From Bdellovibrio svalbardensis (GTDB lineage: Bacteria > Bdellovibrionota > Bdellovibrionia > Bdellovibrionales > Bdellovibrionaceae), in NCBI RefSeq assembly GCF_029531655.1, contig NZ_JANRMI010000002.1:62001-126000 (forward strand): a DNA stretch of 64,000 bases. Direction: 5' to 3'. The translations under genes and the position numbers were made by a program. Below, in pieces: positions 42,686 to 53,200 of the stretch. The notes below the pieces were generated by a model that was not told the DNA's origin, did no database searches, and worked only from the letters and a program-made list of their open reading frames with translations. The first letter of the stretch is position 1; every line of letters begins with the position of its first letter.

Positions 42686-43690
42686 ATGTTTCTCCTTCTT
42701 GCGCTTACTTGGGGATGGTCTGTCTCTGCATTTGCCGGGACGGAAGTGCTGAATGGAGGAGGGGGCGTCTGCTCTTCCGGTGTTTGTACAACATTTGCTT
42801 CCTTTGAGGTGGGTCTTAAAGGGCAATCATTGACCTCTGAAAACCTGAAAGCATTGGAGCTGTTGAAGCGTGAACTCATAGATCTTCCAGTGAGTGAAGA
42901 GTTTAAGATTCGATTGACCAAAAATCTCATGCCATCGGCACAAAGAGTTTACTACTCGAGCAATGAAGATCTGCTTTCTGAAGCTGAAAGAAAGAGTATT
43001 TTACAAACATATGCAAGCATCACTGGTATCAGATCAGAGTCCTTGAAGTTGTTTGCTTTAACCAGCATTCACAGAAATGCCACCTATCTGCTGCCGGACT
43101 TTTTTAAGTTGGGAGTGATCGAACAAGAAGTTTTGCTTTTGCATGAGCAACTGTGGATTGTGGATCCCGCATTAAACTATCGTGATGTTGTTATCTTAGA
43201 AATGGCCTTTCAGAGCTATTTGCAAAGCCACGATGAAAATAGAGAAGCGCGAAGAAATTTATTTGTTAAAAAGCTGGCGCACTTAACTGGTCACGATGAA
43301 GAGGTTCTTTACGCGGACTTAAATAGGCTTCAGGACGCTTCAAAAAAGGTTCTTCTTGAAGAGATCACGGGCCGGGAATTTATTGAATGTCTTTATGAAA
43401 ACCAGTGGCGCTTTTCCCGTTATGCCAACTTCACCTGCAACAGTAAACTCCGTATGCATTTGTTAAAAATGTCTGAGGCTGATCAATACTATTCAGCAGC
43501 GGAAGAGTTGCTGGGTCTTTGTGAGATCAATCGCGACTGCGTGAAGTTGGACTCTCCGGGGGCTGACGGGAATCATCCCCTTTTGCTGTGGATTGATGTC
43601 GACAGTTTTGATGAGTTTGAACATTCCTACACGATCTCTGATGAAATGAACGCTCCAGTCGGGGCATTGAAAATTCAATTTCCAAACTAA
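42686..43690 (+). CDS. Secreted protein paired with the TIGR02147 regulator
   Basis: A 334-residue exported protein: ATG 42686 lies 1 base after the stop of the regulator gene, and the N-terminus FLLLALTWGWSVSAFAG is a signal peptide. The mature protein begins TEVLNGGGGVCSSGVC, a glycine- and cysteine-rich start seen in many Bdellovibrio exported proteins. The rest is helical and charged, with a LLHEQLWIVDP segment and further cysteines near the C-terminus (CEINRDC). No family function is recognised. A regulator-plus-secreted-protein pairing recurs in these genomes, so the regulator may control its neighbour. Confidence 0.7.
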   Translation: MFLLLALTWGWSVSAFAGTEVLNGGGGVCSSGVCTTFASFEVGLKGQSLTSENLKALELLKRELIDLPVSEEFKIRLTKNLMPSAQRVYYSSNEDLLSEAERKSILQTYASITGIRSESLKLFALTSIHRNATYLLPDFFKLGVIEQEVLLLHEQLWIVDPALNYRDVVILEMAFQSYLQSHDENREARRNLFVKKLAHLTGHDEEVLYADLNRLQDASKKVLLEEITGREFIECLYENQWRFSRYANFTCNSKLRMHLLKMSEADQYYSAAEELLGLCEINRDCVKLDSPGADGNHPLLLWIDVDSFDEFEHSYTISDEMNAPVGALKIQFPN

Positions 43691-43961
43691 GTTCTTCTAA
43701 AACAGTTCAATTAAAACAGACTTATAACTAGCGTGAACTTCGCATGATCAGTGCGAGGTTTGTGCATGCCTATCACATCGACCAGTCATGGAGAGTGGGG
43801 GAGCGGTAAGACAGCCGCTCTGTTGAATCGCACAATCCTCATTGCCAATATAGTATTACTCACATTGAGATTCATTGATTGGGGAGCATAGGGGAGCAGT
43901 GACTTCTTACGAGGCTGTAATGAGTGGCGAAAATTATGAGCGATCTTCCGATAGATAAGAC
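43691..43961. other. Intergenic region before the fibre cassette
   Basis: About 270 bases with no recognised gene. It contains a small hairpin, GAGCGG (43801-43806) with CCGCTC (43815-43820), and repeated GGGGAGC-like phrases (43796 and near 43886). It probably carries the promoter of the lipoprotein-fibre-RCC1 cassette, but no promoter motif can be named. Confidence 0.35.
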
Positions 43962-44243
43962 ATGGAAGTGTTTAGGAATTTTCGCGGAATCATTTTGTTA
44001 GCATTGGCGACTGAGCTTCTTTGCTCGTGCAGCATCGAGGCGTCGCTCGAGCAACTTATTCCGCAAACCTTTAACACCCCAGAAGCAACTCCCACAAAAG
44101 TTTCTACAGCGCGAGCAACAGGAACAGTGTTTGTCTCAAAGTCAGCTTCTGGTGATGGACGGTACATAGTGAAGAGTGCAGTAGGACCTATGGTCTCTCA
44201 TAGCAAGGTACGTAGCGGAATTTATGATGTGGACTTAAACTAG
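43962..44243 (+). CDS. Short lipoprotein upstream of the fibre protein
   Basis: A 93-residue protein with a lipoprotein signal (GIILLALATELLCSC; lipidated Cys near residue 23). The mature part is short and beta-prone, Thr/Ser/Ala-rich (PEATPTKVSTARATGTVFVS) and ends GIYDVDLN. The start lacks a strong ribosome site. The next gene, the giant fibre protein, begins 7 bases after its stop, so the two are co-transcribed. It may be an outer-membrane anchor or assembly factor for the fibre; this is inference from position. Confidence 0.65.
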   Translation: MEVFRNFRGIILLALATELLCSCSIEASLEQLIPQTFNTPEATPTKVSTARATGTVFVSKSASGDGRYIVKSAVGPMVSHSKVRSGIYDVDLN

Positions 44244-44250
44244 GCGGTTG

Positions 44251-47200
44251 ATGATGAAGTTACTTCTGATCACTTCAATACTGATGGGATTATCAAGTGC
44301 ACAGGCCAACCCTGTTGGTATTCACTTGAGCGGACATATCAGTAATAGCGCGACAGGGACATCGTTGACCTCGGCAAATGTCGACTTCGTTATTAAGGTC
44401 CTAAGCCCGGGCGGCTGTCTTCTTTATTCTGAAAATCATTTAGGTAAAAACCTTTCTTTGACTGCTGGAAATTTTGACATCGATATTGGAACTGGGACAA
44501 CAGCTTACAATGTGTATGATAGCGTAACTCCACAAAGCACAGATTCCGTCGTTAAAGTTTTTGATAAAGCAGCACCTTCATTGTCTGGTTTGACTAATGT
44601 AGATGCCGGTGGGTGCCCAGGCGGGGCTTATACTCCGGCAGCGAATGATCTGCGTCAGGTCCGCATCGAGTTTGATGCTCATGATGGTTATGGTGTTCAG
44701 ATTATTCAGCCCTATCACCGGGTGACGAATATCCCTTTTGCGTTGTTAGCCGAAAAGTCCAGCGATTCTGCAAGTCTGCAAGGAAAAGTACCGAGCGATT
44801 TTGTTTTGAATTCTGATGTCGCAACGGTTGTTCCGGCAAATGAAACCGATCCTTCGGTGAAGGCTTTTGCGAAAGCGAATCTGCCTTCTTGTAATGTGGG
44901 CGAGGTGCTAAAAGCTTCAGGTGGAGTTCTGAGTTGCGTGAGTGCCGGTGGTGCTGTTGCTTTGGCAACGACAACTTCGACGGGCATCGTGCAAGCGGGC
45001 AGTGGCCTGGCTATAGATGGCGCCGGTGTTTTATCCACTGACAATGCTGCGATCAAATCTGGCTTGGGCTTGGGAATAATGGATGTCTCAGGCTTGCAAA
45101 CTGCTTTAAACGATCGCGTTTTGTATTCTCAAATGCCGACTTGTACAGCGGGACAAACTTGGACATTCGTTTCCCCAGTGGGTGGATTTGTTTGTACTTC
45201 GACCTCGATCACCGCTTCGCAGGTGAGTGATTTTAGCGCGGCCGTTGATGCGCGAATCGCTGCTGATGCCACAAAACTACCTTTGAGCGGCGGCACCATG
45301 ACTGGTGCTATCGATATGAATGGTCAGAACTTAACTCTGACCGGTTATATTACGATGAATCCTTCGAAATCTTTGCACTTGTCTAACAACGCTGTGGATC
45401 CAGTGGGCTTGACTCCTGCAGACAAAGGTAAGATTTGGTTTAACTCGACAAGCAATGAAATGAAATACTGGGATGGGACTCAGGCCAAAGTTATTGGGAC
45501 TGCGGGTGCGGGCCTGCAGTCAATGAATGGTTTGAGCGACAATGCTCAGACTTTTGCTTTGGGCACGAGTGGTACTGACTTTAATATTAATTCCGCTTCT
45601 GGCGTGCATACTTTCAATTTACCAAGTGCTTCTGCTTTAAATCGTGGTCTTTTAACCGCAGCGGATTATACGACATTCTCTAATAAACTTTCTGCGGTCA
45701 GTGGCAGTACTTTGCCTTCTGCCCAAATTTGGGTTGGTAATGCCGGTGGGAATGCGGCCGCCGTATCACTCAGCGGTGATGTGACAATTGATATTGCGGG
45801 TGTTACAACTTTAAAAAACACTGGCGCTGCTGGAACTTACTACAAAGTGACAACGGATGCGCAAGGTCGCGTTTCAAGTGGTGTCTCGACACTGGCTGTT
45901 TCAGATGTAACAAATCTTCAAACTGATTTGGATGCGAAAGTTCCATACGCTCAATTGGCAACTTGTACTGATAATCAAACTTTGAAATTTATTTCACCAG
46001 TGGGTGGCTTTACGTGTGTGAACATTGCAATCACCGCTTCACAGGTGACTGATTTCAGTACGGCTGTGGATGCGCGAATTGCCGCAGATACGACGAAGCT
46101 GCCAGTTGCTGGTGGCACCATGACAGGTACCCTCAACATGGGTGCCCAAGATATTACGAATGCGGGAAATTTATCTTTAGCTTCAAATAAAAATCTTCAA
46201 TTGGGCTCTTATGCAGCGGATCCATCAACGGCAGGTTGGGGAGCAACGGAAAAAGGTCGGACTTGGTTTAATACCACCAGTAACCAGATTAAATATTGGG
46301 ATGGAGCTGCAGTGCAGGCTCTGGGTATTTCTGGTGCGGGTCTAACTTCATTCAATGGTCAAGTAGGCTCGACTCAAACTTTAGCGGTGCCTGGCACTAC
46401 GGGGGCAGCACCAAATTGGTCTTCTGCAGGGAATGCTCATACATTGAATATCCCGATGGCATCTTCTGTGGGAACAACAGCGGGTCTTTTAAGTAAAACT
46501 GATTACGATTCTTTCGCTGGTAAACAGGCGGCCGGTAACTATGTTACGGATCTAACTGGCGATGTGACGGCCATGGGGCCTGGCTCTGCGGCAGCAACGA
46601 TTGCTGTGGGCGCTGTTAATTCTTCTAAAATCTTAGATGGCACTATTTTAGGTGCTGATATGAATTTCACTGGCGTCAACAATGCGACTTCAGGAATTGT
46701 AGTCGTTGATTCAGCGGGTAAGTTTAATAACTTCACCTGTGCAACCGCAGGTCATGTCGCAACCTGGACCGCGACGGGTTGGACATGTCAAGCTCCAGCA
46801 ACCAGTGGAACGGTCACAAGCGTAGGAACAGGCACGGGACTAACGGGTGGTACGATCACTGGCTCTGGCACTATTTCATTAGCTAACACCGCGGTGACTG
46901 CGGGTTCTTATGGTTCAGCAACTCAAGTTGGAACTTTCACAGTCGATGCTCAAGGTCGTTTGACTGCAGCGGGCAATGTGACGGTGACTCCGGCGTGGTC
47001 TTCGATCACAGGGACGCCGACAACTCTTTCGGGTTACGGCATCACAGATGCTCAGTCTTCCACATTGGCGGATGGTAAAATTCTAGTTGGTAATGCTTCG
47101 AATGTAGCAACGGCTCAAACGATGAGCGGTGATGCCACACTATCTAATGCTGGAGCGTTGACATTGGCCTCAAGCGGTGTGACTGCGGGAACTTATTCTA

Positions 47201-50200
47201 AAGTGACTGTCGATGCAAAAGGTCGCGTGACTGTTGGAACGAGTATCGCTTCAGGTGATGTGACAACGGCTCTTGGTTATACGCCGCTAAATAAAGCGGG
47301 CGATGTGATGACCGGAAACTTTGGTCTTAATGGTGTGACCTCAGATCCGGGCGGTCTTGTCGCTGGTGATAGAGGTAAGATGTGGTATCGCACGGATACC
47401 AACGAAGTTAAATATTGGAACGGAACAAGTGCGGTTGCTCTTGGTGTTTCCGGTGCCGGTCTTACTTCATTGAACGGTCAAAATGGTTCCACTCAAACAT
47501 TTGCAGTAGGAACGACGGGCGCAGCGCCAGCATGGTCATCATCTTCCAATACTCATACATTGAATATCCCATTGGCGTCTTCTGCAGGAACAACAGCAGG
47601 TCTGTTAAGTAAAACAGATTACGATTCTTTCGTAGCAAAACAACCAGCAGGTAACTATGTCACAGCGTTGACTGGTGATGTGACTGCGGCGGGGCCAGGT
47701 TCAGCGGCAGCGACGATTGCTGCGAATGCAGTGACGACTGGTAAAATTCTTGATGGCACTATTTTAGGCGCTGATTTGAATTTCACTGGCGTGAATACAG
47801 CAACTTCAGGAATTGCTATCGTAGATTCAACGGGCAAGTTTAATAACTTCGCCTGCGGAACTGCGGGCCATGTTGCAACGTGGACGGTGACTGGTTGGGC
47901 CTGTCAGGCTCCGGCAACAAGTGGAACTGTGACTAACGTTGCGACGGGAACTGGATTGACTGGTGGTCCAATCACAGGGACTGGTACCATTTCATTGGCT
48001 AATACCACAGTTACGGCAGCGTCTTATGGCTCTGCAACTCAGGTGGGAACGTTCACCGTAGATGCTCAAGGTCGCTTGACTGCTGCATCGAATGTGACGG
48101 TGACACCAGCTTGGACTTCGATCACGGGCAAGCCGACAACACTTGCGGGCTATGGCATCACAGATGCTCAGTCTTCAACTTTGACAAATGGGAAAGTCTT
48201 TATCGGTAATGGTTCAAATGTTGCCGCGGAACAGACTGTCTCTGGCGACGCGACTATATCAAATACTGGCGCTTTGACACTTGCTTCAAGTGGTGTGACC
48301 GCGGGAACTTACTCGAAAGTCACAGTGGATACAAAAGGTCGTGTGACTGTGGGAGCGAATATCGCTTCTGGAGATGTAACGACAGCGTTGGGCTTTACTC
48401 CTCTAAATAAAGCCGGTGATGTGATGTCAGGGCTTTTGGGTCTTAACGGTGTTGCTACAGATCCAGGTGGGCTTGTCGCCGGTGACAAAGGTAAGATGTG
48501 GTATCGCACGGATACTAATGAGATTAAATACTGGAACGGCTCTACGGCAGTTGCTCTTGGTGTTTCAGGAGCAGGATTGACATCTTTAGGCGGGCAAACA
48601 GGTTCTGCGCAAACGTTTGCGATTGGAACAGCGGGCGCTGCGCCAGCATGGTCTTCAGGTTCTAATGTTCACACTTTGAATATTCCTTTGGCGTCTTCTG
48701 CGGGTACAACTGCAGGTCTTCTTAGCAAAACTGATTACGATTCTTTCGTAGCGAAGCAACCAGCAGGTAACTATTTGACAGATTTAACTGGGGATATAAC
48801 TGCCACGGGTCCAGGATCTGCAGCTGCGACGATTGCGGCAAATGCTGTAACCACTGCGAAGATCAACAATCTCGCAGTCACAGATGCAAAAATTAATGAT
48901 GTGTCTGTCAATAAGATCACCAGTGGCTCAGGAAAATACTTTACTTATGCACCCAACAACATGGCTTGTACAAACGGTCAGACGTTGTCAAAAACAGCAA
49001 ATGGCTGGGAGTGTGCCAATGCGAGTGCTGGCACAGTGACAAGCATCATCGCTGGTACGGGCTTAACGGGTGGAACAATCACAAGCACAGGCACTATTGG
49101 TCTGGGGACAGAACTGACGGGGGTAAACGGATTGGCGACAACGGGCTTCGTTCAAAGAACGGGCGCGGGTGCTTACTCTACAGTGATTGGCAATACGGTC
49201 GCTTCCAATAATACAGTCGTTCAGCGTGATGGTTCCGGTGTCAGTGGTTTTTATGGTGTTGGAATTCAAGGTTCCACAAGTGGTACTGCGACGATTCAGG
49301 CGCCAACTTCTTTCACGAACTATACTCTAACTTTGCCAACGACGGCGGGGACTGCCAATCAAGTTTTGCAAACCAATGGATCTGGTGTTCTGTCCTGGGT
49401 GGCTCAGTCTGCGGGTGCTGATAATTTAGGTAATCATACGGCAACTCAAAATATTCAATTGGGTGCAAACTGGCTTAGTGGCGATGGTGGCAATGAAGGC
49501 ATTCGTGTTGATGCAACTGGAAATGTTGGTATCAATGCGGCAACGCCCGGCGCTCCTTTAGATATTCAAAATGTCGGTGCCGCAGACAGAATTAGAATTT
49601 CTACCAACGTGGCTGGAAACTATAATGCGATCGGAAACTACAATACCAATGAGATGTACATCCAGCCGTACAGTGTAACCAGAATCTTGCGTGGATATCT
49701 GTATACGGCGGGAAATCAGAAAATGACGACCACGGATACGGCTATTTTGGTTGATAATAATAACGTTTCTTTGGCGGTCGATAAAGGTTCTGTGGGAATT
49801 GGCACAAGCACTCCTGCTGCTCCTCTTGATGTGATCGGTGCTGCAACCACGTCAAATTCTTATGTCAGGGTCATGTCGTTGACAGATACGACGGCGATGG
49901 CAACCGATGTGGGTGGAAGTATTTCCTTCCTGGGTAAATACACATCAGGTGGCGCTAGCACTGATTTGGCCGGAATTAAAGCCGGTAAAACAAATGCTAC
50001 GACAGGTGACTATAGCGGATATCTTTCTCTCTGGACACGCAATAATGGTTCGACACCTGCTGAACGCATCAGAATTGATAATACTGGTAAGGTCGGAATT
50101 GGAACTGTAACTCCATCTATTAAATTGGACGTAGCCGGTGCGGTTCGCGTCGGTACGGATGCGACGGCTTGTGCGGCTGGTATCGCGGGTGCGATTCGTT

Positions 50201-53200
50201 ATAACGCCGGCAATGTCGAGTATTGTAACGGAACAGCATGGACGGCCTTTGCTGCGAGTGGGGCTGGTATTACTTCGTTGAATGGTTTGACAGGAGCTAC
50301 ACAAACTTTTGCGACGGGAACATCTGGAGCAGATTTCAATATCAATTCCACTTCAACAACACATACCTTCAATTTCCCCAATGCCTCTGGGGCAAATCGT
50401 GGTCTTTTGACTTCTGGCGACTGGAACACCTTCAATAGCAAATTAGGAACCGGATCAGCATTTTCTGGTGACGTATCTGGAACTTCCACAACAATGTCCG
50501 TTGATAAAATTAAAGGCACAGCGGTTAGCGGAACTGCACCTACTGATACTCAGTTCCTAGTCTATAACAACGGTGCGACTCAGTATGCTCCTGTGAGTAT
50601 GTCGGGTGACGCAACGATGGCTAACACGGGCGCTGTGACTTTGAAAAGCACCGGTACTGCTGGAACTTATACAAAGGTAACAACAGACGCTCAAGGTCGC
50701 GTGACTTCTGGTACTACACTTGTTGCTACGGATATCCCAGGATTAGATTGGGCTAAAATTACCTCTGGTAAGCCAACGACACTGATTGGTTACGGAATCA
50801 CTGATGGCGTGCAAAACACTGGTGGCACTCCAAGCATGCAAACAGGTCTGTTTGCTTCTCGTCCCGCATTTGGAACTGCGGGCAGAATTTATATCTCTTC
50901 TGACACGAACACGATCTATCGCGACACGGGTTCAGCGTGGGTTGCGATTGGTGACGGTGCTGGTGCAGGTACTGTGACTTCGATCACAGCTGGAACTGGT
51001 TTAACGGGTGGTACAATCACTTCAACGGGAACTATTGGTTTAGGTACAGAGTTGACAGGATTGAACGGACTTTCAACGACGGGTTTTGTTAAGCGCACCG
51101 GTGCAGGAACTTATACTACCGCGGCAGCGAGCTTAACGGCCGATGTGTCTGGAGTTTTGCCGATTGCAAACGGTGGTACAAATTCTTCGACTGCTTTGAC
51201 GAACAATCAGCTGATGTATTCAGGTGCGGGTGCGATTAAAGAGCTGGGCGTAATGAATGACGGGCAAATCGTGGTCGGCAAAACTTCGAATGCGCCACAA
51301 ATCGTTACGATGAGTGGCGATGTGACTGTATCGAATACGGGTGTGACGACGGTTGGAAAAGTGAATGGCACAACAGTCACGGGTGTGGGTTTAGCAACGA
51401 ATAACATTTTGCAAAACACAGGTGCTGCGATCACTGCGAATAACGTGTTAGTAAGTAACGGAACTGCGACGGGTGTGACAGCACTAACAAGCCCTGCAAG
51501 CGGTGTGTTGACTTCTTCGGGTACTGTTCCTGCTTGGTCTACATCTTTGCCGGCGACGATGGGTGGTACAGGGCAGACGAGCTTTGCAATCGGTGATTTG
51601 CTGTATGCTTCGACAACGACAGCAATGTCTCGCTTGCCAGCTGCAACATCTGGTTATGTTTTAACAAGTAATGGTGCGGGTACTGCTCCTAGTTGGCAGG
51701 CAGTATCAGGTGTTATCGCAGGATTGACTGCGGGACGTGTGACTTTGTCTACGGCTGCTAATTCGGTGGGTGATAGTCCGAACTTTACATTCAACTCATC
51801 ATCTGGCGCGTTGGCGATCGGTGGTACTACACCAGCCTTTACATCTGCAGGTGCATTGACTGTGCAAGGTGCTGCAGGTTCAGCGACGACTGTTGGTAAC
51901 TCGGGCACGACTTCTAGCTTGGTATTGCAGTCTGGTTCCGGTGGTATTTCTCTTGCCGGAAACACTTCTGTTTCTGGTTCGAATACCTTTGCGACTGGTA
52001 CCGGTGCGGTAAGCTTGAATGGTGCGACGACAGTTGCAGCCAATCAGAACTTAACGATGGCTTCTGGCACGGGGGTTTATACTCAAACCTTCACTGGGAC
52101 AACAACGGATGCGGCCTCGATCATCGCGAATGCATTGACGACAGGAACAGCGCTGAATTTGACTTCTTCAAGCGCAAGTTTAAATTCAACTGATGGCTTG
52201 TTGTATGTTGCGAACACAGGTGCTTCAACTTCTGGAATGGTTGCTAGAATTCAGTCGAACTCTACAGCTGGCACAGGTTTGACGGTATTGGCAAATGGCA
52301 ATGTCGGTGCGGGAACTGCAGCGCCCACATCTGTTCTTGATATTAACGGTGCAGAGACTATGCGTGGTATGGCAGCTCCAGGGCTGTCGGCTGCGGGACA
52401 AGGAAGAATCTATTTTGATTCTACTGCGAATAAGTACAAAGTTTCTCAAAATGGTGGAGCCTACGCGGACCTAGTTCCTGCTGCAGGTGGTGGAGCACTT
52501 TCTAGTATTACCCCTGCAACGACTACGAATACCATCGACAACTTGAACTTCGGACAAATCTGGAACTGGTCATCAGCCACGACTCAAAGTCCAATGAGCA
52601 TCAGTGCGAACGCTCTGACTACAGGTAGTTTGATGAGCCTGACTACTTCTAATGCGACGGTGAACTCTACGAATGGTTTGTTGTATGTAGCGAATACAGG
52701 TGCTTCAACTTCAGGAACTGTTGCAAGAATTCAGTCGAATTCAACGGCTGGTACAGGGCTTACAGTTCTTGCGAACGGCAACGTCGGTATTGGAAATGCC
52801 TCTCCGACATGGCTACTGGATGTTAACGGCGCAGCTCGGTTGAAAGATACATTAACTCAAGAAGGTGTCAGTTCTGCCTCGGGAGATTTGAATTACCATC
52901 AGCTACTCATGGATACTCATAATTATAATATTAATCCAAAATCGGGAATCGCTTTTGGCGGATATTACAATGCAGTTCCAAGCACCACGTTCTTTTCTGG
53001 AATCAATGGCGGTAAGGAAAATGGAACTTCAGGCAATACTGCTGGATATTTAGCATTAGTTACACAGCCGAATGCGGGCAGCCCGACAGAGCGTTTGCGC
53101 ATAAGCTCCACTGGTTACGTCGGAATCGGTACGACAGCTCCATCATCAGTTCTCGATGTTAACGGTGCTGTAACCGTGCGCGGAATGGTGGCGCCAGCGG

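Noticed and set aside
43740-43960. Possible riboswitch or small RNA upstream of the fibre cassette
   Set aside because: There is one 6-bp hairpin, but no conserved core of a known riboswitch such as the cyclic-di-GMP type could be found by reading.
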